Source: an uncultured Eubacteriales bacterium (GTDB taxonomy: Bacteria; Bacillota; Clostridia; Tissierellales; Peptoniphilaceae). Taken from it: 64,000 nt of DNA. This document shows, piece by piece, positions 17,532-25,779 of the stretch (position 1 is the stretch's first letter; every line of letters starts with the position of its first letter). The position numbers and the translations under genes were made by a program. The stretch covers positions 62,001 through 126,000 of the forward strand of contig UQFH01000004.1 in the NCBI GenBank assembly GCA_900540185.1, in the 5' to 3' direction. Below the pieces are notes generated by a model. It made no database searches. It saw nothing but the letters and a program-made list of their open reading frames with translations, and was not told the origin of the DNA.

Positions 17532-18163
17532 TATTTAGTACCGAAAAGTCTATCTCCTGCATCTCCGAGTCCAGGTATAATATACTTATTGTCGTTGAGT
17601 TTTTCGTCAACCGAGCATACATATACGTCAACATCCGGATGAACCTTGTGGAATTCTTCAATTCCTTCCGGAGCGCCTATAATATTTGCGACTTTAATAT
17701 TTGTAACGCCCATTTTTTTGAGTTCAGAAACTGCGTCGATTGCGCTTCCGCCGGTTGCAATCATAGGGTCAATAACAATAACTTGACGATTTGTAATATC
17801 TTCCGGCATCTTGCAGTAGTAACTTACCGGTTTGAATGTCTTCGGGTCTCTGTAGAGTCCTATGTGTCCGACCTTTGCGGCAGGAATAAGATTTAAAAAA
17901 CCGTCGACCATGCCGAGACCTGCTCTTAAAATCGGTACAATTGCAACTTTTTTACCCGAAATTGACTTTACATGTGCCTTTCCCATCGGAGTTTCGATTT
18001 CCACTTCTTCAAGCGGAAAATCTTTCGTAAGCTCATATCCCATAAGCATTGCAATTTCCGTTACAAGTTCTCTGAACTCTTTTGCGCCTGTGTCTTTTTG
18101 TCTTAAAATCCCCAATTTGTGTTGAATTAAAGGATGATCACAAATAATCGTTTTTCCCATCAT
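17531..18163 (-). CDS. upp: Uracil phosphoribosyltransferase
   Basis: A 210-residue cytosolic salvage enzyme converting uracil and PRPP to UMP. The PRPP-binding loop VIDPMIATGGSA and the uracil-binding tail YIIPGLGDAGDRLFGT are intact, and the length is normal. It overlaps both neighbours by TAATG. Confidence 0.97.
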   Translation of the reverse strand: MMGKTIICDHPLIQHKLGILRQKDTGAKEFRELVTEIAMLMGYELTKDFPLEEVEIETPMGKAHVKSISGKKVAIVPILRAGLGMVDGFLNLIPAAKVGHIGLYRDPKTFKPVSYYCKMPEDITNRQVIVIDPMIATGGSAIDAVSELKKMGVTNIKVANIIGAPEGIEEFHKVHPDVDVYVCSVDEKLNDNKYIIPGLGDAGDRLFGTK

Positions 18164-18603
18164 TATTCCTCCATTTTACTAATTTTATCTAATCTTTTTT
18201 GGTGTCTTTCACCTTGAAATTCTGCATTTAAAAATGATTTTACAATCTTTATCGCAAGTTCTTCGCCCAAAACTCTGCCGCCAAGAGCAATCATATTGGC
18301 ATTGTTGTGCTCTTTTGCCATTTGAGCTGAAAAACAGTCCGAAAGAAGAGCACATCTTATTCCCTTGACTTTGTTTGCAGCAATCGAAATCCCGATTCCC
18401 GTCCCGCAGAAAAGAATCCCCAAATCGACTTCCTCGTTTACAACTGCATCAGCAGTCTTTTTTGCATAGTCCGGATAGTCGACTCTTTCGCCTTCGAATG
18501 AGCCGTAGTCGAACAGTTCGTATCCTTCTTCCTTCGACAAAGCTTCCATAACTTTCAATTTCAAATCGTATCCGCCGTGGTCACTACCAAATCCAATCTT
18601 CAT
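18163..18603 (-). CDS. rpiB: Ribose-5-phosphate isomerase B
   Basis: A 146-residue RpiB/LacAB-type isomerase interconverting ribose-5-P and ribulose-5-P. SDHGGYDLK holds the phosphate-binding residues, FCGTGIGISIAANK the catalytic Cys loop, and HNNANMIALGGRV is conserved. It overlaps tsaC by 20 bases and upp by TAATG. Confidence 0.96.
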   Translation of the reverse strand: MKIGFGSDHGGYDLKLKVMEALSKEEGYELFDYGSFEGERVDYPDYAKKTADAVVNEEVDLGILFCGTGIGISIAANKVKGIRCALLSDCFSAQMAKEHNNANMIALGGRVLGEELAIKIVKSFLNAEFQGERHQKRLDKISKMEE

Positions 18604-19591
18604 CTTTATCCTCCAAAATTCTGTGTTTTGAGCTCTTCATCATCCTTTCAAAAAGTGCGAGCCCAATTCTATCTCTCTTAAAAGCTTGAACAATAATTAT
18701 GTCGCCGTCCATTTTATCCGCATCTCTTAGAGCGTGAAAATATCTGTGACTTGCTTCCTCAGGTTTTTCATAGTCGCCTATAACAATGCTGTTGTCACGT
18801 TTTCTGTTTTGCTCCGAAAGAATATAAATACCGTTTATATTTAGTTTGTCCAAATATTCATCCGTGTCTTTCGGATCAATATCCATAAGAACCGTCGGTT
18901 TACTTGCCATATAGTGGCCGTACTTTTGCCCCGGACTGAGCGGCTTTTCCTTTGTCTTCATATCAATCAGACAATCTCCGACTTCCCTTGCGATTTCTTC
19001 CCTCGTAATTTTTCCCGGGCGAAGAATCACAGGCGGATAACTCGTACAAAGCACAACCGTGCTTTCAAGTCCGATTTCCGTATCGTCTCCCTTTATAATC
19101 GGCACGTTTTTTTGACTCAGATCGTAGTAAACATCGTCAAATGTCGTCGGCGACGGTCTTCCCGAAATATTTGCACTCGGTGCCGCAATCGGCACTCCGC
19201 ACGCATCGATAAAATCGCGCGCAAGCTTTAAGCTCGGCATCCTTATCGCAACAGTGTCGAGTCCCGCTGTAACCGCTTTCGGCACAGATGCATCCGCCGG
19301 CACAATCATGCTTAACGGACCCGGCCAAAATTTTTCCATCATAACTTTTACATACGACGGATAACTTGCTGCAATTTTGTCGAAATCTTCTTTGTGTGCG
19401 ATGTGAAGAATAAGAGGATTGTCCCCCGGTCTTCCCTTCGCCTCGAAAATTTTCTTTACAGCGTCGGAATCAAATCCGTTTGCGCCGAGACCGTAAACCG
19501 TTTCGGTCGGAAATGCAACAATATTTCCGGATTTTATAATATCCGCCGCTCTTTTTATTCCTTCTTCATTTGGTTCTATTATTTCACTCAT
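18584..19591 (-). CDS. tsaC: Threonylcarbamoyl-AMP synthase (Sua5/YwlC)
   Basis: A 335-residue long-form Sua5. The N-terminal YrdC domain (VAFPTETVYGLGAN, PSANISGRPSPT, LRPGKITREEI) is followed by the C-terminal Sua5 domain after SPGQKYGHYMA. It makes threonylcarbamoyl-AMP for the t6A37 modification of ANN-decoding tRNAs. It belongs to the overlapping operon between the stalk-glucosaminidase and rpiB genes. Confidence 0.95.
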   Translation of the reverse strand: MSEIIEPNEEGIKRAADIIKSGNIVAFPTETVYGLGANGFDSDAVKKIFEAKGRPGDNPLILHIAHKEDFDKIAASYPSYVKVMMEKFWPGPLSMIVPADASVPKAVTAGLDTVAIRMPSLKLARDFIDACGVPIAAPSANISGRPSPTTFDDVYYDLSQKNVPIIKGDDTEIGLESTVVLCTSYPPVILRPGKITREEIAREVGDCLIDMKTKEKPLSPGQKYGHYMASKPTVLMDIDPKDTDEYLDKLNINGIYILSEQNRKRDNSIVIGDYEKPEEASHRYFHALRDADKMDGDIIIVQAFKRDRIGLALFERMMKSSKHRILEDKDEDWIW

Positions 19592-21621
19592 TAGAAACTC
19601 ACTTCATCCAACTTTCTTAAATTATTGTCGTTTATAATTTTTATAAGTTTGCCCGGATAACCCGAATCGGTTGCGTATCCGGCTCTTCTTATCGCATATG
19701 CTCCTCTCACATAGTCAAACATAACATCTCTGAAAATTTGATATCTTTCTTTTGTGAGAAGCAGTTTTTTGTGGTCATTCCAACTTTCGTTCACGCTGTT
19801 GTACGCTCTGAAATAGTCGTCGATTCTATATAAAACTCCGTTGTATTCTTCCCAAGTGTTTGAAATTATGGAACCTGCAGAGCCCTTGCCTTTTATACCG
19901 AAAAGGTTTCTGGAAATTCTTCCCGTATATTTATCTACAGGAACATATTGTCCCCATCCCGTTTCAAGAATTGCTTGTGCCATCTGAATCGATGCTGCCA
20001 TTCCGGTTTTATTCATCGCTTCGATTGCAAGCGGTGAAAATTCTTCGATAAATTTATTCTTCTGCACTATCGGAGCCGGTCCGAAAATCTTTTCATTGTG
20101 AATTTTTACACTCACAACATCGCTCTTAAGTTTTCCTTTATTTGTTTCGATTTCAGCGTAAATCTTGTATGTTCCGCTCTTTCTGTTTGCCGGAGAAAAT
20201 TTCGTCTTTCCGCCGACAATGCCTTTTACCGTGAAGGATGACGGTCCGCTGAAGACATAATTTACACTCTTTGCTTCGAGATTCGAGTCGTATGAAAGAT
20301 CCGTTTCGCCTGTGATAACTGCATTAGGTCCGACCCCTTGAAGAAGAAGTCTTCTGCCGCCCTTAATCGTGACATTAACCTTATCGGTCGATAAAATTTC
20401 ACCGTTTGGAAGGGTGACCTCCGCTCTCAAATAATAGCTTCCGTTTAAATCTTCGGATGGATTGAAAATATACTCACCATAAGGTTTTTCCTTCAGTAGT
20501 GTTTCTCCTGCAACATTTCCGAGATAATATCTGGTCGAGGTGACGTCAAAATTTCTATTTACATTTAACGTAACCGTCTTATTTATAACTTCATTTTGTT
20601 TAACTCCCGTAAGGGCAAATCTTCTCGAAGTTTGAATTTCGAAATTGACGGGATTTGAAATATAATTATTTCCGTCGATGTCAACCGCATTTATTGTAAC
20701 TTGAACATTTCTCGATTCTCCACCCGGCACTTCAAATTGCCAAGGTGCAAACGGGTCCTTGTTTTCGTATTTTTTTGCCTTTCCGCTGTTGTTGTCAAGA
20801 ACTGTATAGCTCAAAGACACCGGAACAAAATTGAATTTCGGGGTAAGTTCCGCTTTTTCGTAAACTACTGCGCCTTCCGTCACTCCTTCAAGTGATACTT
20901 CAGGAACGAGTTTCGTATTCACTTTCTTTCCGCGACCGGTGACAATATTTCCATTTTTGTCATAGCTTGCGATCAAAATTATACTGAAATCCTTCGCCTT
21001 TACCGGAGTGTATGAAATATTCAAATTTGTAGACTTTGCATTTATAATACCCTTTTTTGTAATCGGGTCAACTATGAACAAATTTGATTTTACAATTCGC
21101 GGCGCTATATTTTTGCCCGGAATTATAGTATAGTTTTGAATTGTCCTTGCGACGTCATCAAAGCCTTGAATTTGGTATGAGTCGTCGGGATTTGGAGTTC
21201 CCTCCTCAATTGTAACTGTGTTTGTCGGAAAATCGTAGCTTACAGCCATGTTAAAACTTTCCGCAATAACTCTCACCGGCACATATGTTCTGTCATTAAT
21301 AAGTTGAGCCGGAACGTCGGACAATATATATTCTCCGTTCGGAAGTTCTATCAAACGACTTCCGATTTGAAGAGTCATCTTTCCCGATGTGTCGCTTATA
21401 ACAACTTCCTTTGAATAATCTATATAATTTACTTCCTTGTTCAGCGCTTCCGAAATAAATCTTATAGGCACAAGGATTCTGTCGTCTTTATTCACAGACT
21501 GTGCAACATCTGTTATGTCATTTCCATTCACAATAATCTTCGTCTTTGGACGAGCATATATTTTTGAAATGGACAAAAAAATAATTCCAAATATAAGTAA
21601 AAATTTTGATATTCTTTTCAT
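19591..21621 (-). CDS. Secreted stalk-domain protein with C-terminal glucosaminidase
   Basis: A 676-residue exported protein. A signal peptide (about 1-23) is followed by two stalk repeats (ILVPIRFISEALNKEV and TYVPVRVIAESFNMAV), about 350 residues of repeated Ig-like beta modules (the RRxxLxGVxxNxVI pattern at three spots), and a C-terminal N-acetylglucosaminidase domain. That domain has IQMAQAILETGWGQ with the catalytic Glu, RNLFGIKGKG and DYFRAYNSVNESW. It should cut peptidoglycan glycan strands during growth or separation. It is the first gene of the operon running to 14076, with a strong promoter, and its stop overlaps the tsaC start. Confidence 0.88.
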   Translation of the reverse strand: MKRISKFLLIFGIIFLSISKIYARPKTKIIVNGNDITDVAQSVNKDDRILVPIRFISEALNKEVNYIDYSKEVVISDTSGKMTLQIGSRLIELPNGEYILSDVPAQLINDRTYVPVRVIAESFNMAVSYDFPTNTVTIEEGTPNPDDSYQIQGFDDVARTIQNYTIIPGKNIAPRIVKSNLFIVDPITKKGIINAKSTNLNISYTPVKAKDFSIILIASYDKNGNIVTGRGKKVNTKLVPEVSLEGVTEGAVVYEKAELTPKFNFVPVSLSYTVLDNNSGKAKKYENKDPFAPWQFEVPGGESRNVQVTINAVDIDGNNYISNPVNFEIQTSRRFALTGVKQNEVINKTVTLNVNRNFDVTSTRYYLGNVAGETLLKEKPYGEYIFNPSEDLNGSYYLRAEVTLPNGEILSTDKVNVTIKGGRRLLLQGVGPNAVITGETDLSYDSNLEAKSVNYVFSGPSSFTVKGIVGGKTKFSPANRKSGTYKIYAEIETNKGKLKSDVVSVKIHNEKIFGPAPIVQKNKFIEEFSPLAIEAMNKTGMAASIQMAQAILETGWGQYVPVDKYTGRISRNLFGIKGKGSAGSIISNTWEEYNGVLYRIDDYFRAYNSVNESWNDHKKLLLTKERYQIFRDVMFDYVRGAYAIRRAGYATDSGYPGKLIKIINDNNLRKLDEVSF

Positions 21622-21660
21622 ATTGTCCCTCCGTCTTTTATTTATATTGTACTTAACTAC

Positions 21661-21689
21661 ATTATATATTAACGGCGCGCTTTTTTCAA
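21661..21689 (-). promoter_or_regulatory. Promoter of the stalk-glucosaminidase/tsaC/rpiB/upp/wecA/wecB operon
   Basis: Minus strand TTGAAA (21684-21689), 17-base spacer, TATAAT (21661-21666), then GGAGGGA before ATG 21621. Confidence 0.8.
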
Positions 21690-21731
21690 GATTTTCATCG
21701 CATGATATAATATTGTAACATAATGAAATGC

Positions 21732-21759
21732 TTGAAATATTAATAAAACGTGATATAAT
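21732..21759 (+). promoter_or_regulatory. Promoter of xpt
   Basis: TTGAAA (21732-21737), 16-base spacer and TATAAT (21754-21759) preceded by TGA. The leader to the ATG is only about 25 bases, too short for a purine riboswitch. Confidence 0.7.
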
Positions 21760-21787
21760 ATATGTATTAATTTAGGTGGTGAGAAAA

Positions 21788-22360
21788 ATGGAATTATTAA
21801 AACAAAAAATATTAACTGAGGGAAGAGTTGAAGATGGCGGAGTTTTAAGAGTCGACAGCTTTTTAAATCACAGATTGGATATAGAATTTATAAACGAAGT
21901 AGGACTTTATTTCAGAGACAAATTCAAGGGGCTCGGCATAAACAAAATTCTCACAATTGAAAGTTCCGGAATTGCAATTGCTACAATAACTGCTCAATAT
22001 CTTCACGTGCCGGTTGTGTTTGCAAAGAAAAACGTGCATATAAATTTGCCGGACGAAGTTTATATTGAAGACGTCGATAGCTTCACGCAAAAGAAAAACA
22101 ACAAACTTGTCGTTGCAAAAAAATATTTGAACGAAGACGACAAAATTCTAATCGTTGACGATTTCCTCGCAAAAGGAAATGCTTTAAGAGCACTCCTAAG
22201 CATGGTAAAAAAAGCCGGAGGTTCAGTAGAAGGTATCGGCATCGTAATCGAAAAAACTTATCAAGGCGGCGGCGATGAAATCAGAAAAGAAGGCTATAAT
22301 CTTGTATCGCTCGCAAAAATTAAATCAATGGAAAACGGCACAGTTCAATTCGCCGATTAA
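21788..22360 (+). CDS. xpt: Xanthine phosphoribosyltransferase
   Basis: 190 residues starting at ATG 21788 behind AGGTGGTGAG; an in-frame GTG at 21776 lies inside that SD. MELLKQKILTEGRV, TIESSGIAIA, PVVFAKK and the PRPP loop ILIVDDFLAKGNA are classic Xpt/PurR-fold features. It salvages xanthine to XMP. It is a single-gene unit between two hairpins, and no riboswitch leader is present, unlike Bacillus xpt. Confidence 0.95.
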   Translation: MELLKQKILTEGRVEDGGVLRVDSFLNHRLDIEFINEVGLYFRDKFKGLGINKILTIESSGIAIATITAQYLHVPVVFAKKNVHINLPDEVYIEDVDSFTQKKNNKLVVAKKYLNEDDKILIVDDFLAKGNALRALLSMVKKAGGSVEGIGIVIEKTYQGGGDEIRKEGYNLVSLAKIKSMENGTVQFAD

Positions 22361-22362
22361 GA

Positions 22363-22391
22363 AATCATGGAGATGTCCATGATTTTTTTAT
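22363..22391 (+). terminator. Terminator of xpt
   Basis: AATCATGGA-GATG-TCCATGATT followed by TTTTT. Confidence 0.88.
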
Positions 22392-22400
22392 TTACTTTAT

Positions 22401-22440
22401 AATATCTATGGTGAAATAAAACTCTCCATAGATATTTTTA
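22401..22440. repeat. 11-bp inverted repeat between the xpt and mreB terminators
   Basis: AATATCTATGG and CCATAGATATT pair perfectly around 14 bases, followed by TTTT. It could be a second terminator for xpt read-through. Confidence 0.6.
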
Positions 22441-22441
22441 T

Positions 22442-22467
22442 GTAAAAAAATAACGAGATAAATCTCG
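22442..22467 (-). terminator. Terminator of murA-mreB
   Basis: On the minus strand GCGAGAT-TT-ATCTCG then TTATTTTTTT, touching the mreB stop. Confidence 0.8.
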
Positions 22468-23493
22468 CTATCTTCTATATTTTCCACCTGATTCATTATT
22501 TTTTTCAAGAATTTCAACCCAGTCAAGGCTCTTTCCCGTTCCAATTGCCACACATTCGATTGTGTTTTCGGCAACTCGAACATTGATTCCGGTTCTTTCC
22601 TGAATAATTTCAGGAAGCCCTTTTAGAAGCGCTCCTCCACCGGTCAAAATGATTCCTTGATTTGAAATATCCGCTGCAAGTTCAGGCGGAGTTTTTTCAA
22701 GCACATAGTGAACAGCTTCGAGAATTTCCTGAACAGGTTCCTTCAAAGCTTCGAGCATATCGTTCGAGCTTACAACAACATTCATCGGAAGTCCGGAAAC
22801 AAGATTTCTTCCCTTTACTTCCAAGAATTGTTCCTCTTCGAGCGGATATGCACAGCCGATATTTACCTTAAGTTCTTCAGCCGTTCTTTCTCCAATCATC
22901 ATATTGTGTTTCTTTCTTACATATTTTGTGATTGATTCATCGAAATTGTCTCCGGCAACTTTGATTGACTTTGAAACAACAATTCCTCCGAGGGAAATTA
23001 CTGCAACGTCTGTTGTTCCTCCTCCGATATCGACAACCATATTTCCGGTCGGCTCTGTTATATCAAGACCTGCACCGATTGCAGCAGCAATTGGTTCTTC
23101 AATCAAATAAGTTTTAACAGCGCCTGCTTCATTTGCAGCTTCAATAACCGCTCTCTTTTCAACTTCCGTACATCCCGAAGGAACGCAAACAATCAAGCGC
23201 GGCTTCAAAAGCATTCTGCCGAGAGATTTCTCGATAAAATATTTAAGCATCCTTTGAGTAATATTGTAATCTGAAATGACACCTTCCTTTAAAGGTCTTA
23301 CAGCAACAATATTTCCAGGTGTCCTTCCAAGCATTTTTCTCGCTTCTTCTCCAACAGCGAGAAATTTATTTGTAAATTGATCAATTGCAACGACCGACGG
23401 TTCTTGAAGAACAATGCCCTTGCCTTTTACATAAACAAGCACACTCGCCGTTCCAAGGTCAATTCCAACGTCGTTTCTAAGCATAAAACCCAT
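22468..23493 (-). CDS. mreB: Rod-shape/actin-like protein MreB/Mbl
   Basis: A 341-residue bacterial actin. It has the phosphate-1 motif VGIDLGTASVLVYVKGKGI, VDIGGGTTDVAVISLGG (phosphate 2) and the adenosine motif GIILTGGGALLKGL. It forms membrane-associated filaments guiding lateral wall synthesis. It sits in a two-gene unit after murA, separate from any mreC/mreD, which points to an Mbl-type role. Its presence suggests rod or short-rod growth, or an ancestral retention in a coccoid lineage. A GGAG SD precedes the ATG. Confidence 0.93.
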   Translation of the reverse strand: MGFMLRNDVGIDLGTASVLVYVKGKGIVLQEPSVVAIDQFTNKFLAVGEEARKMLGRTPGNIVAVRPLKEGVISDYNITQRMLKYFIEKSLGRMLLKPRLIVCVPSGCTEVEKRAVIEAANEAGAVKTYLIEEPIAAAIGAGLDITEPTGNMVVDIGGGTTDVAVISLGGIVVSKSIKVAGDNFDESITKYVRKKHNMMIGERTAEELKVNIGCAYPLEEEQFLEVKGRNLVSGLPMNVVVSSNDMLEALKEPVQEILEAVHYVLEKTPPELAADISNQGIILTGGGALLKGLPEIIQERTGINVRVAENTIECVAIGTGKSLDWVEILEKNNESGGKYRR

Positions 23494-23514
23494 AATTATC
23501 TCCTTCTTTGTATA

Positions 23515-24768
23515 TTACATTACTCTTTTAATATCTGCACCCAAAGCTCTAAACTTCTCTATTACATCCTCATAGCCTCTGTCTATATGATAGACGTCGC
23601 CTATTTCCGTTTCACCCTTCACGGTTAATGCCGCAATTATAAGAGCTGCACCGCATCTCAAGTCGGTCGCCTTCACCTTTGCCGCTCTAAGTTTTTCAAC
23701 ACCTTGCACAATCGCCGTTCTTCCGTCGATATTAATATTTGCGCCCATTCTCTTAAACTCGTCGGCGTGCATGAATCTGTTTTCAAAAACCGTTTCGATG
23801 ACCACGCTAGTTCCTTCCGCAATCGTTGCAAGTGCCATAAATTGCGCCTGCATGTCCGTCGGCATGCCCGGGTATGGAAGTGTTTTTATGTCAAAACCCT
23901 TTACTCTTCCGTGGTGACTGACATTTATCGTGTCTCCGTTTTCCGAAATATTCACTCCACATTCCTTGAGCTTCGCAATAACCGGTCTCATGTGACTTGT
24001 GATAACATTTTCGATGATTATATCTCCGCCCGTTGCCGCCGCCAAAATCATAAATGTGCCCGCTTCAATTCTGTCCGGAATAATTTGGTGTCTGCAGCCG
24101 TGAAGTTTTTTTACTCCTCTGATTTTTATAGTCGAAGTTCCGGCGCCTCTAACTTCTGCGCCCATTTTATTTAAAAAGTTCGACAAATCAACAACTTCAG
24201 GTTCCATAGCCGCATTTTCGATTGTGGTTTCTCCCTCAGCCAAAACTGCCGCCATCATAATATTTTGCGTTGCGCCGACACTCGGGAAGTCGAGATAAAT
24301 ATCGTCGCCGATAAGTTTTTCGGCGCTTGCATTTACCATACCTTTTGAAATGCTGACTTCAGCTCCCAAAGCCTTGAATCCCTTTATGTGTAAATCAATC
24401 GGTCTTGTGCCGATTGCACAACCGCCCGGCAAAGCATTTCCCGTGTGACCCATTCTTGAAAGAAGCGGACCCATAACGCAAAAACTTGCGCGCATCTTGC
24501 TCATAAGCTCTTCGCCGGTAACCGTATTCGTAATATTTTCCGCATTTATAACATATAAATTTTTATCTCTATGCTCAACTTTTACTCCGAGTCCTCGTAA
24601 AACTTCGCATAGTATTTCAACGTCTTTTAATTCAGGCACATCCTCAAGTACAATTTCCTCTCCGCAGAGAATTGTTGCACACAAAATAGGAAGCGCCGCA
24701 TTTTTCGAACCGCTTACTCGAACACTTCCCTTTAATTCACCTGTGCCTCTTACAATAAATCTTTCCAA
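23515..24768 (-). CDS. murA: UDP-N-acetylglucosamine 1-carboxyvinyltransferase MurA
   Basis: 417 residues, first committed step of peptidoglycan synthesis (PEP transfer to UDP-GlcNAc). SGSKNAALPI at the N-terminus, LPGGCAIGTRPIDLH with the catalytic Cys near 117 (fosfomycin target) and PYPGMPTDMQAQ are all intact. The start codon is TTG at 24768, behind AAAGGATG; no ATG fits. It has its own promoter and is followed by mreB after 21 bases. Confidence 0.95.
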   Translation of the reverse strand: MERFIVRGTGELKGSVRVSGSKNAALPILCATILCGEEIVLEDVPELKDVEILCEVLRGLGVKVEHRDKNLYVINAENITNTVTGEELMSKMRASFCVMGPLLSRMGHTGNALPGGCAIGTRPIDLHIKGFKALGAEVSISKGMVNASAEKLIGDDIYLDFPSVGATQNIMMAAVLAEGETTIENAAMEPEVVDLSNFLNKMGAEVRGAGTSTIKIRGVKKLHGCRHQIIPDRIEAGTFMILAAATGGDIIIENVITSHMRPVIAKLKECGVNISENGDTINVSHHGRVKGFDIKTLPYPGMPTDMQAQFMALATIAEGTSVVIETVFENRFMHADEFKRMGANINIDGRTAIVQGVEKLRAAKVKATDLRCGAALIIAALTVKGETEIGDVYHIDRGYEDVIEKFRALGADIKRVM

Positions 24769-24798
24769 AAGTTATCATCCTTTGTATATAATCAATTA

Positions 24799-24827
24799 AT
24801 TTTACCATATATAAAAATTTTAATCAA
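24799..24827 (-). promoter_or_regulatory. Promoter of murA-mreB
   Basis: Minus strand TTGATT (24822-24827), 17-base spacer, TAAAAT (24799-24804). Confidence 0.65.
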
Positions 24828-24837
24828 GATAAAAAAT

Positions 24838-25542
24838 TTATACGATGTAGATAATGGCGTTTAGACCGTAATCTTTTCCCTCGCGTCTATAGCTGTGAAA
24901 ACGCCTGTCGCAATAGGTGTCGATGTCTTCAATAAAAATATTCTCCGGTTTTATGCCGAAATTTATAAGTTCAAATTTTACAAAGTTTTTTAAATCATAT
25001 AAATATTTGCCAGGCACTTTGTCCTTTGTCGCAAATGTTTGAAAACCGTATCTTTCCTTGAACTCGTCCATAAAATCTTCGCCCACTTGAAAAGACGGCT
25101 TTGAAATCGAAGGAAGAAGATATATTTCCAAATCTTTTTTGTCTTCATCCATTTTGTTTATCGCTTCAAAATAAATTCTCTTTTGAACGCCTCGCCATCC
25201 CGCATGAACAAGCGCGGTCCGCTTTTTACCTTTAATTAAAATCGGAATACAATCCGCCGTCACAATCATAATCGGATTGAACGACGTTACGAAGCCGTCC
25301 ACATTATAATATTCACCCGGGTGTGGATTTAAAACCACATTTCTCGTGTGTTTTTGAAAGGTCTTTGCAATATTTTTTTCGGTCAAACCGTAAAATCTTA
25401 AAAATTTATTTGTGTTTTTTAAATTGTACTTTCTGAAATTAAAATCAATTCCGGTCATAATCAGACTCGAATTGTCAGAGAAATCTTTTCTATAAAAGAT
25501 TTTATCCTTTATTTTTACCGGCTCTAAAAAATTACTTTGCAT
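24838..25542 (-). CDS. pgeF: PgeF/YfiH family purine nucleoside phosphorylase-like (laccase-domain) protein
   Basis: A 234-residue single-domain protein. FQKHTRNV, VTADCIPILI, LVHAGWRG and YCDRRFHSYRREG carry the His/Cys/His zinc ligands of the family once called laccase-like. Known members are purine nucleoside phosphorylases/adenosine deaminases or remove wrong residues from peptidoglycan precursors (PgeF). Its location near murA/mreB makes the wall role attractive but unproven. It is the last gene of a long leftward series and overlaps the BofA-like gene by 11 bases. Confidence 0.88.
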   Translation of the reverse strand: MQSNFLEPVKIKDKIFYRKDFSDNSSLIMTGIDFNFRKYNLKNTNKFLRFYGLTEKNIAKTFQKHTRNVVLNPHPGEYYNVDGFVTSFNPIMIVTADCIPILIKGKKRTALVHAGWRGVQKRIYFEAINKMDEDKKDLEIYLLPSISKPSFQVGEDFMDEFKERYGFQTFATKDKVPGKYLYDLKNFVKFELINFGIKPENIFIEDIDTYCDRRFHSYRREGKDYGLNAIIYIV

Positions 25543-25771
25543 AATAAATTACCAAAATTATCGCCGCCGGCACACCGAAAATCCCGACTAAAATACAGTT
25601 CAACTTTGTGAGAGGAACAAATAAGTCGAAATTTGAAAGAAGAAGATTTACAATCAAAAGTAAAACCGCTCCCGCAATTGCATTAATAATAAGTTTAAAT
25701 ATAATTTTAAATGGAACCGACAATATTTTTAAAATTAAAAATAAAATCACCCCGCCGCTAATAAAATACAT
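25532..25771 (-). CDS. BofA-like small membrane protein
   Basis: A 79-residue protein with three hydrophobic stretches ending GIFGVPAAIILVIYYAK. The pattern of two helices, a short loop with a PL element and a final IxGxPG-like helix resembles the pro-sigmaK-processing inhibitor BofA. In spore formers BofA holds back SpoIVFB. No sporulation gene is visible here, so another role is likely. It overlaps pgeF by 11 bases. Confidence 0.6.
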   Translation of the reverse strand: MYFISGGVILFLILKILSVPFKIIFKLIINAIAGAVLLLIVNLLLSNFDLFVPLTKLNCILVGIFGVPAAIILVIYYAK

Positions 25772-25779
25772 TCTATCAC

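Noticed and set aside
21690..21787. Purine riboswitch ahead of xpt
   Set aside because: The promoter sits about 25 bases before the ATG and no aptamer sequence is present.
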